Source: Bacteroidota bacterium (GTDB lineage Bacteria; Bacteroidota; Bacteroidia; Chitinophagales; Chitinophagaceae). From it: 64,000 nt of DNA. The position numbers and the translations under genes are program-made. The notes beneath the pieces were generated by a model. The model ran no database searches, was not told the origin of the DNA, and saw only the letters and a list, made by a program, of their open reading frames with translations. Where the stretch lies: NCBI GenBank assembly GCA_023416995.1, contig JAEZGI010000035.1, forward strand, positions 1 to 64,000, read 5' to 3'. Below, one piece after another: positions 53,310 through 62,792 of this stretch (positions within the stretch are counted from its first letter, which is position 1; the number at the start of each line of letters is the position of its first letter).

Positions 53310-53317
53310 TATTTTTG
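53310..53317 (+). promoter_or_regulatory. Putative -7 element in the 237-base gap before lpxA
   Basis: TATTTTTG matches TAnnTTTG exactly, leaving a leader of about 160 bases before the lpxA start. A 76-codon frame across this gap has no recognisable features. Confidence 0.4.
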
Positions 53318-53481
53318 CCGGTCTGCGAGATTTTTCGTCATTTATCAGAATTAAATAAACAATCAAACGTCAATCTGTCCATAAGGGCGCTCACAGCGAC
53401 GAAAATCGCCAGGACTCCACAGGAGATTCGTCTGATGCATCAAAGGTATTTTCAGCATCACCACTCAAGAACGTTAATAAA

Positions 53482-54288
53482 ATGATTCACCCGCATACCT
53501 ATATTCACCCTAATGCCAAATTGGCCACCAACGTCAAAATCGATCCTTTCACGGTGATTCACCAAAATGTCGAGATTGGCGAGGGAACCTGGATAGGTAG
53601 CAATGTTACAATAATGGAAGGCGCAAGGATCGGCAATAACTGCCGCATATTTCCCGGCGCCGTGATAGCAGCGATTCCGCAGGACAGAAAATTTGCCGGT
53701 GAAGACACGCTGGTTGAAATTGGCGACAATACCACCATTCGTGAATTCGTAACCATCCATCGCGGAACTTCTGACAAATGGAAAACCGTCGTTGGAAATA
53801 ACTGTTGGATACTGGCTTACAGCCATATCGGGCATGACTGTTATATAGGCAATAATTGCACTTTGAGCAATAACACTCAATTGGCGGGACATGTGCAACT
53901 GGGCGACTGGGTTGGTCTTGGTGGCGTTTGCGCGGTTCACCAGTTTGTTAAGATCGGACAGCACGCTTTCATCAGCGGTGGTTCGCTTGTTGGTAAAGAC
54001 GTTCCTCCTTATATCAAAGCCGGCCGGCAGCCTTTAAGCTACGCAGGTGTAAACAGCGTAGGTCTCAAAAGAAGAGGCTTTACGGTAGACAGGATCAACC
54101 ACATTTTAGATATCTATCGCGTTATTTATAACAAAGGTTTCAACACCAGCCAGGCGCTTGAAGTGCTGGAAGAAGAATTCCCTGCCACCGATGAACGCGA
54201 TGAAGTAGTCACTTTCATCAGGGAAAGTGACCGCGGTATCATTAAACGCTATTCTAAAAATAGTGTGGATGAAGATATCGTTAACTAA
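53482..54288 (+). CDS. lpxA: Acyl-ACP--UDP-GlcNAc O-acyltransferase LpxA
   Basis: This 268-residue enzyme does the first acylation of lipid A. It has hexapeptide repeats from the start (IHPHTYIHPNAKLATNV), the catalytic histidine region SHIGHDCYIGNNC and HQFVKIG, and a C-terminal helical domain (DRINHILDIYRVIY). The length is normal. The start of the next gene, an ABC ATPase, lies within its last 20 bases. Confidence 0.95.
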   Translation: MIHPHTYIHPNAKLATNVKIDPFTVIHQNVEIGEGTWIGSNVTIMEGARIGNNCRIFPGAVIAAIPQDRKFAGEDTLVEIGDNTTIREFVTIHRGTSDKWKTVVGNNCWILAYSHIGHDCYIGNNCTLSNNTQLAGHVQLGDWVGLGGVCAVHQFVKIGQHAFISGGSLVGKDVPPYIKAGRQPLSYAGVNSVGLKRRGFTVDRINHILDIYRVIYNKGFNTSQALEVLEEEFPATDERDEVVTFIRESDRGIIKRYSKNSVDEDIVN

Positions 54289-54898
54289 CTGCGGGAAACG
54301 CTTCAATCGCGAGTGGATCTTCCGAAAATTTTCTTACGACTTTCTTAACGGGGAAACTTATGCCATCACCGGGCCGAATGGCTCTGGCAAGTCAACACTT
54401 TTGCAGGTGATCGGTGGCGCTATTGTTACCAGCGAAGGAACTATTTCTTATGCGGATAAGCAGTCAGGTGCTATTCAGGCAGATGATGTTTTCCGACAGA
54501 TTTCAATTGCTGCACCTTATCTTGAAGTGGTGGAAGAAATGACATTGATGGAGTTTCTTGAATTTCATCAACAGTTCAAACCATTTTTGCCGGGAACAGA
54601 TATCAGCCAGGCAATTGCGCGTGTTGGCCTCACCCCTGCCGTGAACAAACAAATCCGGTATTACTCTTCCGGTATGAAACAACGGGTAAAACTACTCCAG
54701 GCGATTTTTTCTGATGTAAGTTGTGTTTTACTGGATGAACCCTGCACCAATTTGGATGCGGAGGGAATCAGGATGTACCAGCAGCTTATTGCCGACCATG
54801 GCGGCAACCGAACCATCATAGTCAGCTCCAATGATGTACAGGAGTATGGCTTTTGCAATCATACCATCAGTATCAGCGATTACAAAAAGCTCCGCTGA
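54269..54898 (+). CDS. ABC transporter ATP-binding protein, no permease nearby
   Basis: The ATG at 54269 begins the domain directly (MKISLTNCGKRFNREWIF) and overlaps lpxA by 20 bases; an earlier in-frame ATG lies deeper in lpxA. The 209-residue ATPase has Walker A GPNGSGKST, signature YSSGMKQR, Walker B VLLDEPCTNLD and the switch region IIVSSNDVQE, where the usual histidine is Asn. It is smaller than most exporters' ATPases and has no membrane domain. Its 3' end overlaps alanine dehydrogenase by 19 bases tail to tail. The partner is unknown. Confidence 0.88.
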   Translation: MKISLTNCGKRFNREWIFRKFSYDFLNGETYAITGPNGSGKSTLLQVIGGAIVTSEGTISYADKQSGAIQADDVFRQISIAAPYLEVVEEMTLMEFLEFHQQFKPFLPGTDISQAIARVGLTPAVNKQIRYYSSGMKQRVKLLQAIFSDVSCVLLDEPCTNLDAEGIRMYQQLIADHGGNRTIIVSSNDVQEYGFCNHTISISDYKKLR

Positions 54899-56103
54899 CT
54901 TGCTATCAATAAATTAAGATCGGTGTATTTCAGGTCAAAACGTTGACTGAGATGAAAGTTAGTAAGCGCTCCCTTAAACAAATAGATACCGCTACGCAGA
55001 TGAACCTTGTGCCAGACAAGGCTTTCAAAACCACCCTCATCACTGGCTTCCAGTAACAATGGCATCAATACATTGCTTATAGCCTGTGATGCCGTTCTTG
55101 CAAAACCTGAAGGTATGTTTGGAACACAGTAGTGTATCACTCCATATTTCATAAAGATAGGCTGCTCATGCGTGGTGATTTCGGAGGTATCAAAACAACC
55201 ACCACGATCGATACTAACGTCAATGATCACACTACCTGCCCGCATGTTGCTTACCATCTCTTCACTTACCACTACCGGGGTTCTGCCGCTTGTAGATCCA
55301 AGGGCCCCAACTGCCACTTCACAGGTCTTTAGTTGTTTTGCAAGAATACGTGGCTCGATAACGGAGGTCCACATTCTCTGACCGATATTATTCTGCAGCC
55401 GTTTTAACCTGTAAACACTGTTATCAAAAACCTTTACAGAAGCACCCAGCGCCAGCGCCGCCCTGGCAGCAAATTCGCCAACAATTCCGGCACCTAAAAT
55501 GATAACCTTGGTCGGTGGAATACCCGATATTCCACCTAGCAAAACACCCTTACCATGATTGGCAGATCCGAGATATTGCGCAGCGATCAACATTACCGCA
55601 CTGCCTGCGATCTCGCTCATGCTTCGAACGATGGGATAACTGTCGCTGTCGTCTTTCAGATTTTCAAAAGAGATGGCGGTAACTTTTTTCTCCATCATCT
55701 TTTCCAGCAGCTCGGCCTTCATAGCCGAAAGATGAATGGGTGAAATGATCACCTGGTTCATCTGGATATAAGGCAGATCCGCTTCAATAGGCGGAGCCGA
55801 TTTTACAAGTATCGGAGCTTTGAAAACTTCGGCTTTTTCATACACAATCTTTGCACCTGCTTCGCTGTAATCACGATCGCGAAAATGAGCAGCTTCTCCT
55901 GCATTATGTTCGATCACCACCTGGTGACCGTTACTTACAAGTACACCGACAGCATCGGGCGTGAGGGCAATCCTGTTTTCCTGGAAAGCGGTTTCTTTGG
56001 GAATTCCGATATGAAGCGATGCCCCCGTCGGTTTGATATCCAGGGTTTCTTCCAGCGTTTCGTAACTAAAAGAAGTGCTGATAATTGGTTTTTGCTGCGA
56101 CAT
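54880..56103 (-). CDS. ald: Alanine dehydrogenase
   Basis: The ATG at 56103 gives 407 residues; a frame reaching to 56145 would add residues unlike the family. It oxidises alanine to pyruvate and ammonia with NAD. After an N-terminal extension of about 30 residues the usual start IGIPKETAFQENRIALTPD appears, with the NAD-binding loop ILGAGIVGEFAARAALALGASVKVFD, here split as ILGAGIVGEFA and VKVFD. The extension makes it longer than the common 370-residue enzyme. Related NAD(P) transhydrogenase alpha subunits are a less likely match. Confidence 0.88.
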   Translation of the reverse strand: MSQQKPIISTSFSYETLEETLDIKPTGASLHIGIPKETAFQENRIALTPDAVGVLVSNGHQVVIEHNAGEAAHFRDRDYSEAGAKIVYEKAEVFKAPILVKSAPPIEADLPYIQMNQVIISPIHLSAMKAELLEKMMEKKVTAISFENLKDDSDSYPIVRSMSEIAGSAVMLIAAQYLGSANHGKGVLLGGISGIPPTKVIILGAGIVGEFAARAALALGASVKVFDNSVYRLKRLQNNIGQRMWTSVIEPRILAKQLKTCEVAVGALGSTSGRTPVVVSEEMVSNMRAGSVIIDVSIDRGGCFDTSEITTHEQPIFMKYGVIHYCVPNIPSGFARTASQAISNVLMPLLLEASDEGGFESLVWHKVHLRSGIYLFKGALTNFHLSQRFDLKYTDLNLLIASQRSFL

Positions 56104-56111
56104 TCGCCAGA

Positions 56112-56149
56112 TACAATTTATTCCCGAGCAATTTCGGGAGTACAATTTA
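56112..56149. promoter_or_regulatory. Paired TACAATTTA repeats around a hairpin before ald
   Basis: TACAATTTA occurs at 56112-56120 and again at 56141-56149. Between them TCCCGA (56122-56127) and TCGGGA (56134-56139) are exact complements. On the minus strand the repeats place TTG 22 bases before TAAATTG, a spacing like a -33/-7 promoter. It is a promoter with an operator-like centre, or a coincidence. Confidence 0.4.
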
Positions 56150-56178
56150 CGATTTTAAATCTTTCAGACAGGAGAGGT

Positions 56179-56589
56179 TCACGATGTAAATATTAATTTC
56201 CGTGTACCGGCGTCGACGAGTTCTATGTAAACATGAGCCGTTTCGGGCGGTAACAGGGAAGCCGCTTTTTCGGGCCATTCAACATAACAGATATTACCGC
56301 TGAATAAAACATCTTCCACCCCTGCTTCCATAGCTTCTTCGGCCGAATTTAAACGGTAAAGATCAAGATGATATATGATACCTGCGGGTGACATGTATTG
56401 GTTAATTATAGAAAAAGTAGGGCTCGATACCGCACTCTCCACCCCTGCCGTTTCGCATAATGTTTTAATGAAAGTAGTTTTCCCGGCTCCCATCTCACCA
56501 TGAAACGCAAAGACCTTTTTTGATCCCTGCATGGCCAGGAACCGGGTGGCGGCCACCTGTATTTCATCTAAGTTAAAAAGCATCTCCAT
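56179..56589 (-). CDS. tsaE: tRNA threonylcarbamoyladenosine biosynthesis ATPase TsaE
   Basis: The ATG at 56589 begins the domain (MEMLFNLDEIQ); the longer frame would run into the copper ATPase gene. The 136-residue protein has the P-loop GEMGAGKTTFIK and the motifs SPTFSIINQY and IYHLDLYRL. It works with TsaB and TsaD in making t6A at position 37 of tRNAs. The length is typical. It is divergent from copA. Confidence 0.92.
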   Translation of the reverse strand: MEMLFNLDEIQVAATRFLAMQGSKKVFAFHGEMGAGKTTFIKTLCETAGVESAVSSPTFSIINQYMSPAGIIYHLDLYRLNSAEEAMEAGVEDVLFSGNICYVEWPEKAASLLPPETAHVYIELVDAGTRKLIFTS

Positions 56590-56609
56590 CCTGTAAAAGT
56601 AATCTTCAA

Positions 56610-56617
56610 TACCTTTA
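56610..56617 (+). promoter_or_regulatory. Near-consensus -7 element for copA
   Basis: TACCTTTA differs from TAnnTTTG at the last base and lies five bases before the copA start, so it is only a weak candidate. Confidence 0.3.
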
Positions 56618-56622
56618 CAAAC

Positions 56623-58743
56623 ATGGAAAAAGTGCAATGGATCGTTGATGGAATGACCTGCTCTAACTGCGCGCTTACAGTAAATAATTATCTTCAGAAA
56701 GAAGGTATGAAAGAAGTAAAAGTCAACCCTATTAACGGGGAAGTGACTTTTGAAATTGAAAACACTGCCCGTAAAGAGCAGTTGCAGAAAGGTATCGGCG
56801 CTTTAGGATACCAGGTGGTGCATACCGGCGGAACGGCAACATCCGATAAACGACTGTTCAAAAATCACAAACAACGACTGCTGTTTTGTGCCGTCTTCAC
56901 ATTGCCCCTCCTGTTGCATATGTTTGACAGGTGGCTCCATATTCACTGGCTCATGCAGCCCCTGGTTCAACTGGCTCTTTGTCTACCCGTATTTATTGTT
57001 GGGATGGATTTTTTCGGACGAAGTGCCTGGAACAGCCTCCGCAACGGTCTGCCAAATATGAACGTGCTTATAACTATCGGTGCGCTGGCTTCATTTGTTT
57101 ATAGTCTTACGGGAACCATAATGGGTCTGGGACCTGATTACCAGTTTTATGAAACTACGGCATCCATTATTACTCTCGTGTTTTTGGGTAATTATCTCGA
57201 AGATATATCGATCCGGTCAACACAGAAGGCAATCCGCTCACTGGCCCGCACCCAAAAAGTGATGGCTAACATGATTGCATTCGACGGCGACCACCAGGAA
57301 CTGACTTTTCCTGTTGAAAATACAACCTTGAAAAACGGTGATCTCGTGCTCATCAAAAGTGGGGAACTCGTGCCCGCCGACGGCAAAATATTATGGGGAG
57401 AAGCCAGCATAGACGAATCTATTATAACCGGGGAAAGCCTGCCGGTTCAGCGGCAAAAGAAGGATACGGTCATCGGCGGAAGTATAATGATAGATGGAAC
57501 ATTGAAGGTTTTGGTCACCGCCGAAGCAAAAGATTCTGTTCTCTCAAACATAATTAAAATGGTGAACGAAGCACAGGGTGAAAAGATGGAGATCCGTAAA
57601 CTTGCAGATAAGATCAGTGCAGTTTTTGTTCCTGTGGTGCTCGGTATAGCAGTCATTACTTTTATAGTGAACTATCTGTTTCTTGGAACAATAACTGACC
57701 CGCTGATGCGAAGCATTGCTGTGCTTGTAATTGCCTGCCCTTGTGCCATGGGCCTTGCAACACCAGCTGCTATCGCGGTAGGATTGGGCCGCGCAGCAAG
57801 AAATGGAGTATTATTCAGACATGCACAGAGCCTTGAGCTGTTTCGTAATATCAGGCAGGTTGTGTTTGACAAAACCGGCACACTCACAACGGGTAATTTC
57901 GTGATCAAAGATTACAGACGCTTAGATGCACAAATAACAGATGAACATTTCAAACAGGTACTCGCTTCGCTGGAAAAGTATTCCAATCATCCCATTGCAA
58001 AAACGATCTATTCAGAATGGAAACCCATGAACCTGTTGCGCTGGAAAAAAGTTGAAGAAGTTAAGGGTCTTGGGATGCGTGCAGAAGACAAGGAGGGCAA
58101 CGTTTATTTTGCCGGCTCGAATAAAATTATTGACCCGCAAACTGCTGAGCCCAATCACAATGTTTATCTGTTGATTAATGAACGATTGGCGGGCTGGGTA
58201 GATGTGTCAGATGAACTGCGGCCAGAGGCGAAAAATGTAATCAACTACTTTCGCCGGCGTGGTATCAGAACGTGGTTATTAAGCGGCGATCACAAAGCAA
58301 AATGTGAAACACTGGCTGCCCAACTTGGGATCGATGAAGTTAAGGCAGAACAAACGCCGCAACAGAAAGCAGAATTTATTGCTGTGCTTACTGCAACGGC
58401 TCCAACGGTGATGGTTGGCGATGGCATCAATGATGCGCCTGCACTTGCAAGGGCAACGATCGGAGTTTCGATGGCCGACGCTTCACAGATTGCCATACAA
58501 ACAGGCGATGTTATTCTTATGAACAATGGGCTGACCAACCTGCCCCTTGCATTGGGTCTTGGTAAACATACCTTTCGAACCATCCGTCAAAACCTGTTTT
58601 GGGCATTTATCTATAACATCATAGCAATTCCGGTTGCAGCTGTGGGTTTATTAACGCCGACATTTGGTGCACTGGTAATGGGTCTAAGTGACGTTGTGCT
58701 TGCAATTAATTCGGGCCGGTTATTTGTAAAAAAGGTTGTGTAG
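56623..58743 (+). CDS. copA: Copper-translocating P1B-type ATPase
   Basis: This 706-residue membrane pump exports copper(I). An N-terminal heavy-metal domain has Cys13-x2-Cys16 in GMTCSNC. Membrane helices follow, with the Cys372-Pro-Cys374 pair, typical of copper pumps. The phosphorylation site is Asp416 in DKTGT, and the HP motif (NHPIAKT) and the hinge GDGINDAPAL are intact. It has a single metal domain, unlike E. coli CopA with two. The recQ gene follows at once. Confidence 0.93.
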   Translation: MEKVQWIVDGMTCSNCALTVNNYLQKEGMKEVKVNPINGEVTFEIENTARKEQLQKGIGALGYQVVHTGGTATSDKRLFKNHKQRLLFCAVFTLPLLLHMFDRWLHIHWLMQPLVQLALCLPVFIVGMDFFGRSAWNSLRNGLPNMNVLITIGALASFVYSLTGTIMGLGPDYQFYETTASIITLVFLGNYLEDISIRSTQKAIRSLARTQKVMANMIAFDGDHQELTFPVENTTLKNGDLVLIKSGELVPADGKILWGEASIDESIITGESLPVQRQKKDTVIGGSIMIDGTLKVLVTAEAKDSVLSNIIKMVNEAQGEKMEIRKLADKISAVFVPVVLGIAVITFIVNYLFLGTITDPLMRSIAVLVIACPCAMGLATPAAIAVGLGRAARNGVLFRHAQSLELFRNIRQVVFDKTGTLTTGNFVIKDYRRLDAQITDEHFKQVLASLEKYSNHPIAKTIYSEWKPMNLLRWKKVEEVKGLGMRAEDKEGNVYFAGSNKIIDPQTAEPNHNVYLLINERLAGWVDVSDELRPEAKNVINYFRRRGIRTWLLSGDHKAKCETLAAQLGIDEVKAEQTPQQKAEFIAVLTATAPTVMVGDGINDAPALARATIGVSMADASQIAIQTGDVILMNNGLTNLPLALGLGKHTFRTIRQNLFWAFIYNIIAIPVAAVGLLTPTFGALVMGLSDVVLAINSGRLFVKKVV

Positions 58744-58746
58744 GTG

Positions 58747-60654
58747 ATGTCTATCCATGAAGTACTGAAGGAGTATTGGGGTTACGATAAGTTCCGACCC
58801 TTACAACAGGAGATCATTGAATCTGTACTCGCGGGCAGGGACACCCTCGCTTTGTTACCAACCGGCGGTGGAAAGTCGATCTGCTTCCAGGTTCCCGCAA
58901 TGGCCAGAGACGGTCTTTGCCTGGTGATCAGCCCGTTGATAGCTTTAATGAAGGACCAAGTAGAAAATCTCCGCAAAAAACATATCACTGCATTTGCTAT
59001 CTACTCAGGAATGTCGCGGAAAGAAGTGATTAATGTGCTGGAACTGGCAGCACACAGTAACTGTAAGTTTTTATACGTATCTCCGGAACGCCTCGAAACA
59101 AAGCTGTTCAAAGAATACCTGCCTGCACTCGGCATAAGCATGATTGCAGTCGATGAAGCACATTGTATCTCGCAATGGGGTTATGATTTTCGCCCGCCAT
59201 ACCGCCGTATCGCGGCGTTGCGGGAAGAATTGCCCCGGGCGCCGGTTTTGGCACTAACGGCTTCTGCCACCGATGAAGTTCAGGATGATATTTGCACACA
59301 GTTGAACTTCAAACAAAAAATCATCTTCAGGCAATCCTTTGCCAGGCCAAACTTATCTTACTCTGCTTTTACGGCCGACTCAAAAATCACACGCATTATT
59401 GAAATCCTCCGGAAGGTGCCAGGCACATCACTGGTGTATTGTAAAAGCAGGAAACGAACAAAGTCTTTATCAGATGTTTTGCGTTTGAACGGTATCAATG
59501 CAGACTTTTATCACGCAGGGTTAAGTTCTGAAGAAAGAAACACCAAACAGGAAAACTGGATAAAAAATCAAACGCGGACCATTGTATGTACCAATGCCTT
59601 TGGGATGGGTATTGATAAACCCGATGTGCGACTGGTTATTCATGCTGATGCACCTGACTGTCTTGAAAATTACTACCAGGAAGCAGGTCGTGCCGGGAGA
59701 GACGGTAAGAAATCATACGCCGTTTTATTATGGGATCATAAAGAGCTTGAAGAATTACGCAAACAACCTGATATCCGCTTTCCTGGAATTTATGAGATCC
59801 GCAAAGTGTACCAGGCCCTGGTTAATTATCTGCAGATCCCATCCGGTCTCGGTGAAGGGAGGTATTACGATTTTGACATCAACGACTTCCTGAAAAAATT
59901 TAAGTTAGATACACAACTGGTTATTCATGCACTGAAGGCTTTGGAGCAGGAAGAAATGATGAGTTTCAACGAACAGGTATTTCTTCCCGCAAGGGTGCAG
60001 TTTATTTGCGATAAAGTGAGTTTGCAGCAGTTCGAGAATGCGAACGAACCAATGATACCCGTGATCAAAACCATGCTTAGGAACTATGCAGGAATTTTTG
60101 ATCACCCTGTACCTATCCAGGAAAAAAACATTGCCTGGCTCGCGCGCTGCAGTCAGACCCTGGTAGCTGAACAATTAAGAAAATTGCATGCATTCGGCAT
60201 TATAGCGTATCAGCCACAGAAAGACAAACCCCAGCTATTATTGATCCAGAACCGAATCCGCGAAGATGAAGTGCGCATCAACCAGGAGTTGTATCAAAAA
60301 AGAAAAAAGCTTTTCAGCGAACGGATACAACAGATGATTGGTTTCACGCTATTAGCCGACCGTTGCCGGAGTACTTATATCGGTGAGTATTTTGGTGATG
60401 AAAAAATGACTGACTGTGGCATCTGCGATAATTGTCTGAACAAGAAGAAGAAACCGCTTACCCCCGCCGAATTTGACTCCATTCACCAGCAGATTATTCA
60501 GCTATTGAGCAAAAAGAAACTGCCTGTGTCGGCTTTGTTAGAACATATCAAACCAGTTAATAAGACAAAGTTGTTGCAAGTGCTGGAATTTATGCAAGCT
60601 GAGCATCGTGTACTTATTGATGGCAATGACCAGGTATCACTCAGGGACAATTAG
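58747..60654 (+). CDS. recQ: ATP-dependent DNA helicase RecQ
   Basis: The ATG at 58747 is used; a GTG one codon before is possible. The 635-residue helicase has motif I LLPTGGGKS, the DEAH box VDEAHCISQWG, motif VI QEAGRAGRDG and a zinc-binding RQC region (CGICDNC). A winged-helix part follows, and the C-terminus lacks a clear HRDC domain. It acts in repair and recombination. It starts three bases after the copA stop, so it is on the same message. Confidence 0.94.
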   Translation: MSIHEVLKEYWGYDKFRPLQQEIIESVLAGRDTLALLPTGGGKSICFQVPAMARDGLCLVISPLIALMKDQVENLRKKHITAFAIYSGMSRKEVINVLELAAHSNCKFLYVSPERLETKLFKEYLPALGISMIAVDEAHCISQWGYDFRPPYRRIAALREELPRAPVLALTASATDEVQDDICTQLNFKQKIIFRQSFARPNLSYSAFTADSKITRIIEILRKVPGTSLVYCKSRKRTKSLSDVLRLNGINADFYHAGLSSEERNTKQENWIKNQTRTIVCTNAFGMGIDKPDVRLVIHADAPDCLENYYQEAGRAGRDGKKSYAVLLWDHKELEELRKQPDIRFPGIYEIRKVYQALVNYLQIPSGLGEGRYYDFDINDFLKKFKLDTQLVIHALKALEQEEMMSFNEQVFLPARVQFICDKVSLQQFENANEPMIPVIKTMLRNYAGIFDHPVPIQEKNIAWLARCSQTLVAEQLRKLHAFGIIAYQPQKDKPQLLLIQNRIREDEVRINQELYQKRKKLFSERIQQMIGFTLLADRCRSTYIGEYFGDEKMTDCGICDNCLNKKKKPLTPAEFDSIHQQIIQLLSKKKLPVSALLEHIKPVNKTKLLQVLEFMQAEHRVLIDGNDQVSLRDN

Positions 60655-60659
60655 ACAAA

Positions 60660-62240
60660 TCAAAACCAGGAACTTTTTTTACGCCGGGTTGTGCTTCGGC
60701 CGCCAAGACCAAGCGCACCAAGCAATCCACGTACTATAGTGGTTGTTGCTGTGCGGCCTATCTGACGGGTTACCGAATTGTCCAGTACTTTTTCCAGGGT
60801 GGACTTTTCCGCTTTTCGCGAGGATGTTTTGGCTGAAGCTTTTGCAGTGCTGGCCGCGGCTTCTTTCTCTGCAGCCATAGCGGCGGCCTCTTCAAGCTTG
60901 GCAGTTAATATCTCATAAGCGCTGTGGCTATCTTCTACCTCGGCATATTTGCGCGCGAGTTTTGACTGCCCCACCAGCGAGTTGATTTCTGTATCAGATA
61001 ATACATCCATCCTGGATCTTGGCGCAAGCAACATCGTATGAACAAGCGGTGTTGGAATGCCCTTTTCATTTAAAACCGTAATAAGAGCCTCGCCGGTTCC
61101 GAGTTGAGTGAGTAAATCGTCTACATTGTAGAATGCAGTTTCCGGATAGTTCTGTGCTGCCTGGCGAATGGTTTTGCGATCGGCTGCGGTAAATGCGCGC
61201 AATGCGTGCTGAACTTTCAAACCAAGCTGGCTCAATACCGCTGCAGGAATATCCTGCGGATTCTGGGTGCAGAAAAATATACCAACGCCTTTTGAGCGAA
61301 TCAGTTTGATAACGGTTTCGATCTGTTGTAGTAATGCCTGGGTTGCCTCCTGGAAAACCAGGTGCGCTTCATCGATAAAAAGTACAAGTTTCGGCTTATC
61401 CATATCACCTTCTTCAGGCAAGGTAGCATACAACTCTGCCAGCAAGCTCAGCATAAAAGTTGAAAACAGCTTAGGACGGTTCTGCATATCCGTTACCCGC
61501 AACACATTCACCATCCCTCTTCCATCATCAGAGATCCGCATCAGATCTTCCACCTCGAAGCTTGGTTCCCCGAAAAACACATCTGCACCCTGTTGCTGTA
61601 ATTCGATCACTTTGCGAAGTATGGTACCTGTGGTGGTGGTTGAAATCTTACCATATTCCTTTTCTATTTCTGCTTTCCCCTCGTTACCAACGTACTGAAG
61701 TACCTTGATAAAATCTTTCAGATCGAGCAGCGGCATTTTATGATCATCACAGTACTTAAAGATCATCGAAACCACACCTTCCTGCGTATCGTTCAAACCC
61801 AGTATCTTCGAAAGCAACACCGGACCGAACTCACTAACGGTTGCGCGCAGCCGAACGCCGGCTTCTTTACTTAAGGTGAGTAGCTCAACCGGGAAAGCAG
61901 CAGGAACAAAATCCCCTCCCATACGGCTCAGGCGTTCAATAATGCGTTCATTGCTTGCACCTGCAGCAGCAATACCACTAAGATCACCTTTGATGTCCAT
62001 CAACAATACGGGAACACTCGCATCGCTTAACCCTTCGGCCAGCACCTGCAGCGTTTTTGTTTTACCTGTTCCCGTGGCACCGGCAATCAATCCATGACGA
62101 TTCAGCGTGCGCAGCGGGATCATTATATCAGCGCCTTTTAGCACCTCACCATCTATCATCGCGGTACCCGCACGAAAAGCTTCTCCTTTGAAGGTATAAC
62201 CTTGCTTAACGAGGTCCTGGAATGCCGTAACTTCTGCCAT
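60660..62240 (-). CDS. HerA-like ATPase, DUF853 family
   Basis: This 526-residue protein has Walker A GATGTGKTKTL near the start and Walker B VLFIDEAHLVF in the middle. It also carries the family stretch SKGVGIFFCTQNPQDIPAAVL and a C-terminal Ala/Lys-rich, coiled part. This matches YjgR/DUF853, which are HerA/FtsK-fold ATPases of unclear cellular role. It converges with recQ with five bases between stops, and follows the groES-like gene by 27 bases. Confidence 0.88.
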   Translation of the reverse strand: MAEVTAFQDLVKQGYTFKGEAFRAGTAMIDGEVLKGADIMIPLRTLNRHGLIAGATGTGKTKTLQVLAEGLSDASVPVLLMDIKGDLSGIAAAGASNERIIERLSRMGGDFVPAAFPVELLTLSKEAGVRLRATVSEFGPVLLSKILGLNDTQEGVVSMIFKYCDDHKMPLLDLKDFIKVLQYVGNEGKAEIEKEYGKISTTTTGTILRKVIELQQQGADVFFGEPSFEVEDLMRISDDGRGMVNVLRVTDMQNRPKLFSTFMLSLLAELYATLPEEGDMDKPKLVLFIDEAHLVFQEATQALLQQIETVIKLIRSKGVGIFFCTQNPQDIPAAVLSQLGLKVQHALRAFTAADRKTIRQAAQNYPETAFYNVDDLLTQLGTGEALITVLNEKGIPTPLVHTMLLAPRSRMDVLSDTEINSLVGQSKLARKYAEVEDSHSAYEILTAKLEEAAAMAAEKEAAASTAKASAKTSSRKAEKSTLEKVLDNSVTRQIGRTATTTIVRGLLGALGLGGRSTTRRKKSSWF

Positions 62241-62267
62241 GATTGCTTGTGTATGTATTAAACGAAA

Positions 62268-62645
62268 CTATAATTCTTCTTCTCTTTCGAGCATCAGGAT
62301 GGCGCTCTGGGGAACAATGTAATATTTTTCTCCCTGATACATCACTTCTGTGGCACCGCTTAATAAAAAGATTGCAAGGTCGCCCTCCCTCGCCTGTAGC
62401 GGCACATATTTCACCTGTTCATCTTCGTGTTTCCAGGGCTCGTCGTCAACAGCCATCGGTATGGCATAGCCCGGCCCGGTTTTTATAACATATCCTTGTT
62501 GCACCTTTTCTTTATCCTGTACGCCGGGAGGAAGATAAAGACCACTATCCGTTTTTTCGTTGGGTTTTGTGAGCCTGACCAATACCCTGTCACCTATTAC
62601 TATCAGTTTCTTAAACCTGTTATCTGCCGTTATATGTAATGCCAT
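62268..62645 (-). CDS. GroES-like co-chaperonin, extended
   Basis: The ATG at 62645 gives 125 residues and starts MALHITADNRF. The fold of GroES is visible: VIGDRVLVRLTKPNEKTDSGLYLPPG, and the later AIFLLSGATEVMYQGEKYYIV that contributes the second half. Between them is an added segment of about 25 residues with AIPMAVDDEPWKHED. It is thus longer than the usual 95, and no groEL is next to it. It may be a second, specialised co-chaperonin; the ordinary groES/groEL pair would be elsewhere. The HerA-like gene follows. Confidence 0.82.
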   Translation of the reverse strand: MALHITADNRFKKLIVIGDRVLVRLTKPNEKTDSGLYLPPGVQDKEKVQQGYVIKTGPGYAIPMAVDDEPWKHEDEQVKYVPLQAREGDLAIFLLSGATEVMYQGEKYYIVPQSAILMLEREEEL

Positions 62646-62663
62646 TATCTCTAAATAAACCAC

Positions 62664-62671
62664 CAAAATTA
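62664..62671 (-). promoter_or_regulatory. Putative -7 element for the GroES-like gene
   Basis: On the minus strand this reads TAATTTTG, an exact TAnnTTTG match, 19 bases before the start at 62645. Confidence 0.55.
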
Positions 62672-62792
62672 ATATATAAGCGATAACTTAGGAGGGATAA
62701 ATTGACGGTGGCACATTAATTATTAACAAAATATTATCCGGTTAACAACCCTTGATAACATTTATTTGTTGAAGATTTAAAAAACACAAAAT

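Noticed and set aside
53255..53485. 76-codon frame in the gap between lpxC/fabZ and lpxA
   Set aside because: It runs through a likely promoter, overlaps lpxA by four bases and gives a protein without family resemblance.
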